A stretch of DNA of 5,079 bases from Candidatus Melainabacteria bacterium (lineage in GTDB: Bacteria > Cyanobacteriota > Vampirovibrionia > LMEP-6097): contig JAPPOW010000149.1 in assembly GCA_028817775.1 (NCBI GenBank), positions 1-5,079 of the forward strand. Direction: 5' to 3'. Made by a program: the position numbers and the translations under genes. Position 1 is the first letter of the stretch; each line of letters opens with the position of its first letter. This document shows, piece by piece, positions 1-5,079 of the stretch. The notes under the pieces were generated by a model, which saw nothing but the letters and a program-made list of their open reading frames with translations, made no database searches and was not told where the DNA came from.

Positions 1-1804
1 TAGACGAGTTGGTTGATAGTTCCGCTAAATTCTCTTTAAGTTCTGCAGCTTCTTCGACAGGTAATGAGCAAGCATGGATGACACAAGTGAACGCTGCGGC
101 ACGTGGCAGTTCAGGATACTCGACATCGTGATTGAAGAGTTTGCCCTGTTTTGGATCATAGTGCTCGACCCTGATATAAGCTGTTGGATAGCTCAATGCT
201 ACTTTGTATAGAGCTTTGGCTTTGCTGTCTTGCTTAGAGCCAACAATAGTGAAGTGGGTTGGATCTTCAGCAAGTTCGTTATCAAGTAATAGTACTCCAG
301 GCTCAGTTGGTCCTTCTTTGATCAAGGTCTCACTACCTAGATACTGCATTATGTACTTGGCTTCAGCCTTAAAACTTTCAATACCGCTATAGTGAGAGAT
401 TCTATTGAGAAAGCGGGCAAGCTTGATATTCTCGTCAGCAAGAGGGACTGGCTTGAGTAGGCGATTGATTTTGGCGTTGGCTAATCTCTCTGCTTTGTCA
501 TTAGATAGGTAGCCAGGTTGATCACTACGATAATGCTTGACTATATATTTAGTGGTGCTAATCGCTTGTTCCAAATACTCAGGTTTGGTGGTGACTTCAT
601 AGAGTGCCAATAGAGCTCTTGCCATAAATAAATTATCAGAGAGGTATGAGTTTTGCTGTTTGCCGTGACTATAGGCTCCTGCTTCTGAACGGAAATTGGC
701 ATTGATGTACTTTGTTGCTTTGAGAGCACGATTTAAGAGTTTAGAATCTTGTGTCGCACGATAAGCTATAGCTAGTGCTTCGATCATTCGTCCGTTTTTG
801 TCAGGGTATATATTCTTGTCAACCCTTGGGATGCCACGAGCACGGCGCTCTCTATCATTAAGCTTGAAAAACTCAGTGGCTTTCTCTCCTTGAACCAAGT
901 CAGCATCTTGACTGGTATAGAAGCCACCACTACTATCAGTCATAAAATCATCCAAGTATTGGACTATTGAGTCGATTGCAGTTGTGAAATCTTTCCCAGG
1001 GTTGCGTAATTGCGCTAGTGAGTAGATACGCAGGTATTCAGCTTGAGTCTTGGCTAGTTTTTCATAGTGAGGATTATTCCAATTGTAGTGAGTGGAGTAT
1101 TGATAGAAACCACCCCAGGCTTTGTCCATGATACCGAGGGCAGCTTTAAGAGTTTTGATTGCATGTTTGTAGCCATCAGTCTCCGGCGCTAAGTTTAATC
1201 CATACTCAACAGTGTCACGGTCGACATATTTTTGAGCAATTTTGAGACCACCTTTTTTGAGGTCAAGACTTCTCTTGTATTTGGCTTCTAGTGTAGCTTT
1301 ACTGGCTTTGCTGAGATAGCTAGTTTTAGAATATTTGATTTTACGGTCGTAATCTTTGCGAGGACTAGGATCTTTGATAACATCTTCAAGCAATTCAGTC
1401 ATGATTTCGGCTTGAATGTAACCGGCACGTTTGACGATCTCTTCACCTTTGGAATTAAAAATGATAGTAGCCGGCCATCCATATTTTTTGTATCTATTAG
1501 AAAGGTAGGCGTTAGAGTCTTGGTCTATTGAAACTGAAATAAAATGCTCATTGAGTAATTTTTCTACTTGAGGGTTTGGATAAGTCTCGGCTTGCATCAC
1601 ATGGCACCAGTGGCACCAAATTGCTTCAAGACTAAGGATGACTAATTTGTGATCACGACTGGCATCTTCAAAGATCTGGTCATTCCACTCATGGCGCCAA
1701 TTGATGTTTGAACTATGTTGGGCTTCATTTGCAGGCAGCTCATTTGTAGAAGGCTGGCTGCAAGAGCATAGGATCAATACTAAAAACAGACTTAGAACTC
1801 TCAT
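1..1804 (-). CDS. DUF255/YyaL-family thioredoxin-domain lipoprotein (3' end cut by window edge)
   Basis: The frame is open from an ATG at 1804 to the window edge (601 codons, no stop). Residues 1-15 are a short lipoprotein signal peptide: M-R, a run of Leu/Val/Phe/Ile, then a lipobox L-C-S-C with Cys15 as the likely lipidated residue. Residues 36-130 form a thioredoxin-like domain of the DUF255 / Thioredox_DsbH family, shown by W-C-H-W-C-H-V-M with CxxC at Cys64 and Cys67 and a W-P cis-proline at Pro111. The remainder resembles the six-hairpin (alpha/alpha) barrel of YyaL and human SPATA20: P-H-Y-E-K at 245-249, G-G-F-Y-T-S-Q-D-A-D at 293-302, N-G-R-M-I at 337-341, and the family's C-terminal C-x4-C-S-L-P-V (Cys574, Cys579). 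That last motif lies close to the usual C-terminus, so little is missing. The biochemical role of the family is unsettled. Here the protein should be anchored outside the cytoplasm, and a thiol reductase or chaperone role with the nearby CcdA-type protein is inference. It follows yqeK after 8 nt, has no Shine-Dalgarno site, and probably has its own promoter. Confidence 0.88.
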   Translation of the reverse strand, partial: MRVLSLFLVLILCSCSQPSTNELPANEAQHSSNINWRHEWNDQIFEDASRDHKLVILSLEAIWCHWCHVMQAETYPNPQVEKLLNEHFISVSIDQDSNAYLSNRYKKYGWPATIIFNSKGEEIVKRAGYIQAEIMTELLEDVIKDPSPRKDYDRKIKYSKTSYLSKASKATLEAKYKRSLDLKKGGLKIAQKYVDRDTVEYGLNLAPETDGYKHAIKTLKAALGIMDKAWGGFYQYSTHYNWNNPHYEKLAKTQAEYLRIYSLAQLRNPGKDFTTAIDSIVQYLDDFMTDSSGGFYTSQDADLVQGEKATEFFKLNDRERRARGIPRVDKNIYPDKNGRMIEALAIAYRATQDSKLLNRALKATKYINANFRSEAGAYSHGKQQNSYLSDNLFMARALLALYEVTTKPEYLEQAISTTKYIVKHYRSDQPGYLSNDKAERLANAKINRLLKPVPLADENIKLARFLNRISHYSGIESFKAEAKYIMQYLGSETLIKEGPTEPGVLLLDNELAEDPTHFTIVGSKQDSKAKALYKVALSYPTAYIRVEHYDPKQGKLFNHDVEYPELPRAAAFTCVIHACSLPVEEAAELKENLAELSTNSS

Positions 1805-1811
1805 TATTTCG

Positions 1812-1820
1812 ATTATAACA
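1812..1820 (-). promoter_or_regulatory. Extended -10 promoter, leaderless, for the DUF255 lipoprotein gene
   Basis: On the minus strand TGTTATAAT is a perfect extended -10 (TGN plus TATAAT) that ends 7 nt before the ATG at 1804. Transcription would therefore begin at or within a base of the start codon. The box overlaps the last two Leu codons and the TAA stop of yqeK. No -35 resembling TTGACA and no Shine-Dalgarno sequence is seen. The same geometry precedes ccdA and dnaJ. The call rests on sequence only. Confidence 0.6.
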
Positions 1821-2391
1821 ATGAATTTCGGGCAATTATAGAGAGTGGATGTACCGGCTGATTCTTATCCATAACATATTTGATCTTTGAGTTCATAGCA
1901 TCTAGTACAGCGCTATCTAGATCCTCTGCTGCCATAACTAAATTCCTTAGTCTAGTGAGTTCTTCATTATCACCCCGCAGGGGTTCAAGCATATCAGCCA
2001 GGAATAGAATCTTGGCGACATCACTCATCTCAGCAGAGCCAAGGGTATGGTCGGCAACAGCGTAAGTGATCTCTGGGTCCATGATCTCATACTCTTCTTC
2101 AACCCAAGCAGCGCCGACTCTGGCATGAAGAATATTGGGGTGGAGTTCATCTTCTTCGTAAATTTCAATTTGGTAAAACTCAGCAAGTTGCAAAAGTTCT
2201 TCATTCTTTAGTTCTTTGCAGCAATCATGTAACCAAGCTGCAAGTTCAAGTTTTTTGATTTCTTCATTTGAAAGTTTATAGGCTTGAGCAAACTTGATTG
2301 CTGTTTCAACAACTGATTGAGTATGCTGGTATCTATGCTCTGAAAGCCTTTGCTTAAGGTCGTTTTGGATTTGTTCAATTTCTAGAGTCAC
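1813..2391 (-). CDS. yqeK: YqeK-type HD-domain bis(5'-nucleosyl)-tetraphosphatase (symmetrical)
   Basis: This 192-residue protein matches the usual length and motif order of YqeK, a cytoplasmic HD-domain enzyme known to cleave diadenosine tetraphosphate (Ap4A) symmetrically to two ADP. Likely metal ligands are His23 in R-Y-x-H-T, the His55-Asp56 pair in L-H-D-C-C-K-E, His89 in L-H-A-R-V-G, His115 in V-A-D-H-T-L-G, and Asp133 in F-L-A-D-M-L-E-P. The end, H-P-L-S-I-I-A-R-N-S-L-L, is also typical. The start is GTG at 2391-2389. It overlaps the TGA of the upstream ccdA as GTGA, and AAAGG lies 6 nt upstream, so translation is probably coupled. In many bacteria yqeK sits with nadD and rsfS. Neither is here, and the gene is instead between a CcdA-type reductase and a thioredoxin-fold lipoprotein. 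The assignment is strong. A role linked to its neighbours is unproven. Confidence 0.93.
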   Translation of the reverse strand: MTLEIEQIQNDLKQRLSEHRYQHTQSVVETAIKFAQAYKLSNEEIKKLELAAWLHDCCKELKNEELLQLAEFYQIEIYEEDELHPNILHARVGAAWVEEEYEIMDPEITYAVADHTLGSAEMSDVAKILFLADMLEPLRGDNEELTRLRNLVMAAEDLDSAVLDAMNSKIKYVMDKNQPVHPLSIIARNSLL

Positions 2392-3092
2392 AGTAAGCCT
2401 TTAATCCCAACGTATAGATAGAACAGGCCGAAAATGCCAAGTATGATTGCAGAGATTCGAGTGAAAAGATCACTATTGAGTTTGAACCAATGTAAGTACT
2501 TTGCTAAGCCGGCAAATAAACTGGCTACAAAGATGATCGCAGTATAGCCAAGTGAGTAGGCAAACATCAGCATCATACTTTTGACTAGTGAACCCAAGCC
2601 TGCTGCAATACTAACGACACTGACTAAGACTGGGCTAGAACATGGTGAACTGATTAGTGCAAAAGTAAGACCAACAACAAAGGGACTCGCTTCTGGTACT
2701 TTGGTAATAAACTGTGGGATTGGAAATTTGAAAATCCCAGCGAGGCTAAATGCCATCAGAGTGATTAGTAAACCAATTGCAATATTGATTGGAGCTTTGT
2801 ATTCAGTGAAGACTGCAAATGCAAAGCCGGCAGAAAGTCCGAGCAAGCTCATTACTAGAGCTACTCCCAATACAAACTGGGCGGCATGGGTGAAGGCTTG
2901 TTTGCGGCAGTCTACTTTGAGAGTGCCGATATAGGCAAGGTTGATTGGTAGTAAACTGAGTACGCAAGGTAGCAAACTTGAAATTAATCCACCAAAGAAG
3001 CCAAGTGCTACCAGGATATAAATGGGAGCACCACTATTGTTTGCTAGGAAATCATTGAATTGGTGTTGATATGCTTCTAATGCAGTAAACAT
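2388..3092 (-). CDS. ccdA: CcdA/DsbD-type transmembrane thiol-disulfide reductase
   Basis: This 234-residue polytopic membrane protein has about six hydrophobic helices (roughly 24-50, 66-92, 100-125, 136-165, 172-198 and 211-232). The two family-defining Pro-Cys motifs are in helix 1 (L-L-P-C-V-L-S-L-L-P, Cys43) and helix 4 (S-S-P-C-S-S-P-V-L, Cys151). CcdA and the DsbD core use this cysteine pair to move electrons from cytoplasmic thioredoxin to thioredoxin-fold proteins outside the membrane, for cytochrome c maturation or thiol repair. No fused periplasmic or thioredoxin domains are present, so this is the short CcdA form. The 20 or so polar residues before helix 1 contain no obvious signal peptide. 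The ATG at 3092 has no Shine-Dalgarno site, but an extended -10 lies 6 nt upstream. The stop overlaps the start of yqeK by 4 nt. The thioredoxin-fold lipoprotein two genes downstream is a plausible electron acceptor (inference). No cytochrome c genes are in view. Confidence 0.88.
   Translation of the reverse strand: MFTALEAYQHQFNDFLANNSGAPIYILVALGFFGGLISSLLPCVLSLLPINLAYIGTLKVDCRKQAFTHAAQFVLGVALVMSLLGLSAGFAFAVFTEYKAPINIAIGLLITLMAFSLAGIFKFPIPQFITKVPEASPFVVGLTFALISSPCSSPVLVSVVSIAAGLGSLVKSMMLMFAYSLGYTAIIFVASLFAGLAKYLHWFKLNSDLFTRISAIILGIFGLFYLYVGIKGLL
2398..2402 (-). promoter_or_regulatory. Ribosome-binding site of yqeK (AAAGG)
   Basis: AAAGG lies 6 nt before the GTG start of yqeK, inside the last codons of ccdA. 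It supports the GTG as the true start. It also contrasts with the lipoprotein gene, ccdA and dnaJ, whose starts have no such site. Confidence 0.65.
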
Positions 3093-3098
3093 ATAAGT

Positions 3099-3107
3099 AT
3101 TCTACCA
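3099..3107 (-). promoter_or_regulatory. Extended -10 promoter, leaderless, for ccdA
   Basis: Minus-strand TGGTAGAAT (extended TGN, then TAGAAT, 5 of 6 to consensus) ends 6 nt before the ATG at 3092. This places the expected transcript start on the A of ATG. No clear -35 is seen. It sits 2 nt from the edge of the palindromic element. A perfect ACCAT/ATGGT inverted repeat (3104-3108 and 3114-3118) overlaps its upstream part. Confidence 0.55.
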
Positions 3108-3109
3108 TT

Positions 3110-3234
3110 GCGTATGGTCACTGCGTTCCCTGCATACGGAGCAAAGCTCCTGCACATGGACTTCGTCCTGCTGGCAGCAGCGAAGCATCTGCAGGGAGGA
3201 ACGACCATATGCAGCTTGCAAAGCAAGCATACGC
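3110..3234. repeat. 125-bp multiply palindromic intergenic element with 7-bp terminal inverted repeats
   Basis: The element fills most of the gap between the etfA stop (TAA, 3237-3235) and the ccdA promoter. Its ends are perfect inverted repeats, GCGTATG (3110-3116) and CATACGC (3228-3234). Nested inside are several further pairings. GCGTATGGTC (3110-3119) pairs with GACCATATGC (3203-3212) with one mismatch. CGTTCC (3124-3129) pairs with GGAACG (3198-3203). GGAGC-AAA-GCTCC forms a hairpin at 3138-3150. A compound hairpin spans 3151-3193, with TGCA, ATG, CTTCG and CTGCTG arms separated by small bulges. GCTTGC-AAA-GCAAGC forms a hairpin at 3214-3228. There is no coding potential and no T-run in either direction, so it is not a standard intrinsic terminator. 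It could be a dispersed palindromic repeat or MITE-like element, or an RNA structure at the 3' end of the etfA transcript. Only one copy is in this window, so its repeat status is inferred. Confidence 0.7.
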
Positions 3235-4197
3235 TTAAGCATTAACTAGAGCATCGACCTTTGCCGTCAGTGCTGGTACTATCTCAAATAAATCAGCAAC
3301 AATTCCATAGTCTGCTTTTTTAAAGATCGGAGCTTCTGGATCTTTGTTGATTGCAACAATAACTTTACTAGAGCCCATACCAGCAAAGTGTTGGATTGCT
3401 CCAGAGATACCACAAGCTATATAAAGATTTGGGCTGACAACTTTACCGGTTTGACCGACTTGCATTGCATGCGGCGCGTAACCACTATCAACTGCAGCAC
3501 GAGAAGCGCCAACCGCTGCTCCAATCTTGCCCGCAAAGTCTCTAAGGATTTGGAAGTTCTCTGAGTTAGCCATTGCTCTACCGCCTGAAACAATAATTGA
3601 TGCTTCAGTTAAAGGCACTTCTTTAGAAGCTGATTTTTCAACTTGAGCTAGTTCGATTTTAGAATCTGTAGCTGGATCGACATTAACTATCTCACCACTT
3701 GATTCTGGGCTTGATTCAGCTTTGATATTGTTGGGTCTGAAGCTGATAAAAGATTTGCGTCCATCTGTTAATTTGGCTTGGACTAATAGTTTGTTTGAGT
3801 AAACACTACGCCCAACTTGCATTGAAGCTTTGTCAAAGGAGATACAGTCAGTTGCAACATTACTATTGGTTTTGGCAGCTGCCATACCCATAAGTGCTTC
3901 GCCATCGACTGAATTATTGGCGAAAATCAAATCAGGGTTCTCGCTTTCTACTAGCTTAAGTAGTTCAGCCAAGAATAAATCAGCTCTAAAAGTTTCAAAG
4001 GCTGGATTATCAATTGCGTAAACCTTAGAAGCTCCATTTTTGCTTGCTTCTTCAGCTGCGTCAGCCGAGTTAGCTCCAAAAACTGCTGCGATTAGATTAT
4101 CAGCACCAAATTGCTCTGCGCTGAACTTGGTAATTTCTTTTGAGGCCGGGCTTAATTTGCCGTCTGCCACCTCACAAAACACTAAAACTTTACTCAT
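3235..4197 (-). CDS. etfA: Electron transfer flavoprotein alpha subunit
   Basis: This 320-residue protein has the normal length for EtfA, the FAD-binding subunit of the soluble EtfAB heterodimer. EtfAB carries electrons from acyl-CoA and other flavin dehydrogenases to the quinone pool or a bifurcating partner. Residues 1-190 are the N-terminal alpha/beta domain (starts M-S-K-V-L-V-F-C-E). The C-terminal FAD domain shows V-S-G-G-R (203-207), S-R-A-A-V-D-S-G-Y-A-P (232-242), Q-V-G-Q-T-G-K-V-V-S-P (246-256), Y-I-A-C-G-I-S-G-A-I-Q-H (259-270), and A-I-N-K-D-P-E-A-P-I-F (282-292) leading into A-D-Y-G-I-V-A-D-L. The ATG at 4197 is the natural family start. The usual partner etfB is normally immediately upstream but is absent: the upstream neighbour is divergent dnaJ, and the downstream neighbour is the palindromic element. 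An obligate partner must be encoded elsewhere (inference). Confidence 0.96.
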   Translation of the reverse strand: MSKVLVFCEVADGKLSPASKEITKFSAEQFGADNLIAAVFGANSADAAEEASKNGASKVYAIDNPAFETFRADLFLAELLKLVESENPDLIFANNSVDGEALMGMAAAKTNSNVATDCISFDKASMQVGRSVYSNKLLVQAKLTDGRKSFISFRPNNIKAESSPESSGEIVNVDPATDSKIELAQVEKSASKEVPLTEASIIVSGGRAMANSENFQILRDFAGKIGAAVGASRAAVDSGYAPHAMQVGQTGKVVSPNLYIACGISGAIQHFAGMGSSKVIVAINKDPEAPIFKKADYGIVADLFEIVPALTAKVDALVNA

Positions 4198-4220
4198 AAG
4201 AATATGATTCCCATCTTAAA
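4198..4220 (-). promoter_or_regulatory. Probable etfA promoter region, poorly defined
   Basis: Two weak -10 candidates are visible on the minus strand. TAAGAT (4218-4213) would give a leader of about 9 nt. AATCAT (4209-4204; 4 of 6 to consensus) lies 6 nt before the ATG in the leaderless position but lacks the TGN extension. GGGA lies about 11 nt before the ATG, too far for a good Shine-Dalgarno site. A promoter is expected because the upstream gene is divergent, but I cannot choose between these. Confidence 0.3.
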
Positions 4221-4235
4221 TAAGTCCTTAACCTT

Positions 4236-4272
4236 CGGGGCTAAATCGCCTTGACATGATAGAATAGCCCCG
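4236..4272. promoter_or_regulatory. 8-bp perfect inverted repeat bracketing the dnaJ promoter (candidate operator)
   Basis: CGGGGCTA at 4236-4243 and TAGCCCCG at 4265-4272 are exact reverse complements separated by 21 bp that contain most of the dnaJ extended -10 box. The right arm overlaps the last base of that box and the first base of the GTG start. The half-sites lie about 29 bp apart centre to centre, near three helical turns. The sequence does not match CIRCE (TTAGCACTC-N9-GAGTGCTAA), so HrcA is not implied. It could be a repressor operator or a fortuitous hairpin. No regulator is visible. Confidence 0.4.
4257..4265 (+). promoter_or_regulatory. Extended -10 promoter, leaderless, for dnaJ
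   Basis: TGATAGAAT (extended TGN, then TAGAAT) ends 6 nt before GTG at 4272, the same layout as upstream of ccdA. A TTGACA at 4251-4256 is only 3 bp from the -10 and cannot serve as its -35. No Shine-Dalgarno sequence precedes the start. Confidence 0.58.
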
Positions 4273-5079
4273 TGGTGGCAGTAAATAGCGACGATTTTTA
4301 TGAATTATTGGGTCTTTCTCGTGGAGCAAGTGAGAAGGAGATCAAATCTGCCTACAAAAAGGCTGCCCGCAAATACCATCCAGATAATAGCGAAACTGGA
4401 AATGAAGAGCTTTTTAAGAAGCTAGGCGAAGCTTACGAGGTACTTAGGGATCCTCAAAAGAAGGCCATTTACGACCAATACGGTAAAGAAGGTCTGAGTG
4501 GTATGGGTGGTGCCGGTGGTTTTGGTGGCGGATTTAGTTCTGCTGGTTTTGAAGATTTAAGTGATGTTTTCTCACAATTTTTTGGTGGTGGTTTTGGAGG
4601 TGCTGGGCGTGGTCGCAATAGACCGAGAGCCGGTCAAGATCATAGTATCGACATCTCACTAGATTTTATAGATGTAATTAAAGAACACAAGAAGAAAATT
4701 AAATTTAATCCACTGCAAATTTGTTCAACTTGTGATGGCAAGGGTGCAAAGTCAGATAGTGATATTGTTACTTGTTCAACTTGTGGTGGGCAAGGGCAAG
4801 TGAGCTCGGTGCAAAATACAATTTTAGGACAGATCAGGCAAACAACTACTTGTCCAAGTTGTCAGGGTAGTGGTAAAGAAATCAAAAATCCATGCACTTC
4901 GTGTAAGGGCAAGGGCTTGAAACGTGAAGACAAGGAAGTGGAAGTTAATATTCCTGCTGGTGTCTATGATGGAGCCACTATGAGGCTTGCAGGCATGGGT
5001 GATGCTGGCAGTAATGGTGGTCCCCCAGGTGATATTTATTTGCAAATCAATGTTGGCACGCATAAAAATTTCTCTCGTG
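4272..5079 (+). CDS. dnaJ: Chaperone protein DnaJ (Hsp40), 3' end cut by window edge
   Basis: The 269 visible residues carry the class I DnaJ architecture. A J-domain (about 7-71) has the DnaK-stimulating H-P-D at 36-38. A Gly/Phe-rich linker spans about 77-120. The zinc domain has four C-x2-C-x-G-x-G repeats starting at Cys151, Cys168, Cys194 and Cys208. The beginning of the C-terminal substrate-binding domain follows (I-P-A-G-V-Y-D-G-A, then G-G-P-P-G-D-I-Y-L). DnaJ binds unfolded proteins in the cytoplasm and delivers them to DnaK, with GrpE as exchange factor. About 100 residues should lie beyond the window. The start is GTG: two tandem GTG codons at 4272 and 4275 follow an in-frame stop at 4260-4262, and no ATG fits. 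The first is preferred because it sits at the predicted transcript start. The gene is divergent from etfA. Neither dnaK nor grpE is upstream, so any partner lies downstream or elsewhere. Confidence 0.96.
   Translation, partial: MVAVNSDDFYELLGLSRGASEKEIKSAYKKAARKYHPDNSETGNEELFKKLGEAYEVLRDPQKKAIYDQYGKEGLSGMGGAGGFGGGFSSAGFEDLSDVFSQFFGGGFGGAGRGRNRPRAGQDHSIDISLDFIDVIKEHKKKIKFNPLQICSTCDGKGAKSDSDIVTCSTCGGQGQVSSVQNTILGQIRQTTTCPSCQGSGKEIKNPCTSCKGKGLKREDKEVEVNIPAGVYDGATMRLAGMGDAGSNGGPPGDIYLQINVGTHKNFSR

Noticed and set aside
2581..2934. 117-codon open frame on the plus strand, opposite ccdA
   Set aside because: It lies entirely within the strongly supported ccdA gene, shows no recognisable domain, and has no ribosome-binding site or promoter. 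It is a shadow frame.
3138..3150. GGAGC-AAA-GCTCC hairpin as an intrinsic terminator of etfA
   Set aside because: The 5-bp stem is short and no U-run follows it in the leftward direction of transcription. It is better explained as part of the larger palindromic element.
3110..3234. CRISPR array or small RNA gene in the palindromic element
   Set aside because: There are no regularly spaced direct repeats, and I see no promoter internal to the element or tRNA-like consensus. The symmetry is inverted, not direct.
4251..4256. Exact TTGACA upstream of dnaJ as a -35 box
   Set aside because: It is only 3 bp from the TAGAAT -10 box, and no good -10 lies 16-18 bp downstream, where it would fall inside the J-domain codons. 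It is probably coincidental.
4236..4272. CIRCE/HrcA operator at dnaJ
   Set aside because: Neither the arm sequence nor the 9-bp spacing of CIRCE is present. Only the general inverted-repeat form is similar.
4824..5063. 79-codon open frame on the minus strand opposite dnaJ
   Set aside because: It is fully antisense to the DnaJ zinc-finger region, and its protein has no recognisable features.

Overview
The window is compact bacterial chromosome with no phage, transposase, CRISPR or RNA gene visible. Protein families (YqeK, CcdA, EtfA, DnaJ, and a DUF255/YyaL-type thioredoxin protein), a lipoprotein signal peptide and GTG starts mark it as bacterial. The DNA is moderately AT-rich by eye. I cannot assign a phylum from the sequence alone. 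Starts at the heads of transcription units lack Shine-Dalgarno sites, which suggests a lineage that uses leaderless mRNAs heavily.

Layout. Four genes run leftward and one runs rightward. From the divergent point at about 4198-4271, etfA (electron transfer flavoprotein alpha subunit) is read leftward. It is followed by a 125-bp multiply palindromic intergenic element (3110-3234). Then come a six-helix CcdA/DsbD-type membrane reductase, yqeK (HD-domain Ap4A hydrolase) overlapping it by 4 nt (GTGA), and after an 8-nt gap a secreted lipoprotein with an N-terminal CHWC thioredoxin domain and a C-terminal helical barrel. That last gene runs off the left edge with 601 codons visible and appears nearly complete. 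Rightward from the divergent point, dnaJ runs off the right edge after its zinc-finger domain and the beginning of the first C-terminal substrate-binding domain.

How the parts may work together. CcdA proteins carry electrons from cytoplasmic thioredoxin across the membrane to thioredoxin-fold partners outside. The nearby lipoprotein has exactly such a fold with a CxxC site, so the two look like donor and acceptor in an extracytoplasmic thiol pathway (inference). YqeK (dinucleotide alarmone turnover) and DnaJ (protein folding) suggest a stress-related neighbourhood, but this is only loose context.

The most notable signals are non-coding. Three start codons (the lipoprotein gene, ccdA and dnaJ) are each preceded at 6-7 nt by an extended -10 box of the form TGNTA(T/G)AAT with no ribosome-binding site, which is the geometry of leaderless transcripts. 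The translationally coupled internal gene yqeK instead has an AAAGG ribosome-binding site. The dnaJ promoter is also bracketed by a perfect 8-bp inverted repeat, a possible operator. The 125-bp palindromic element between etfA and ccdA has perfect 7-bp terminal inverted repeats, may be a dispersed repeat, and could fold in several competing ways.
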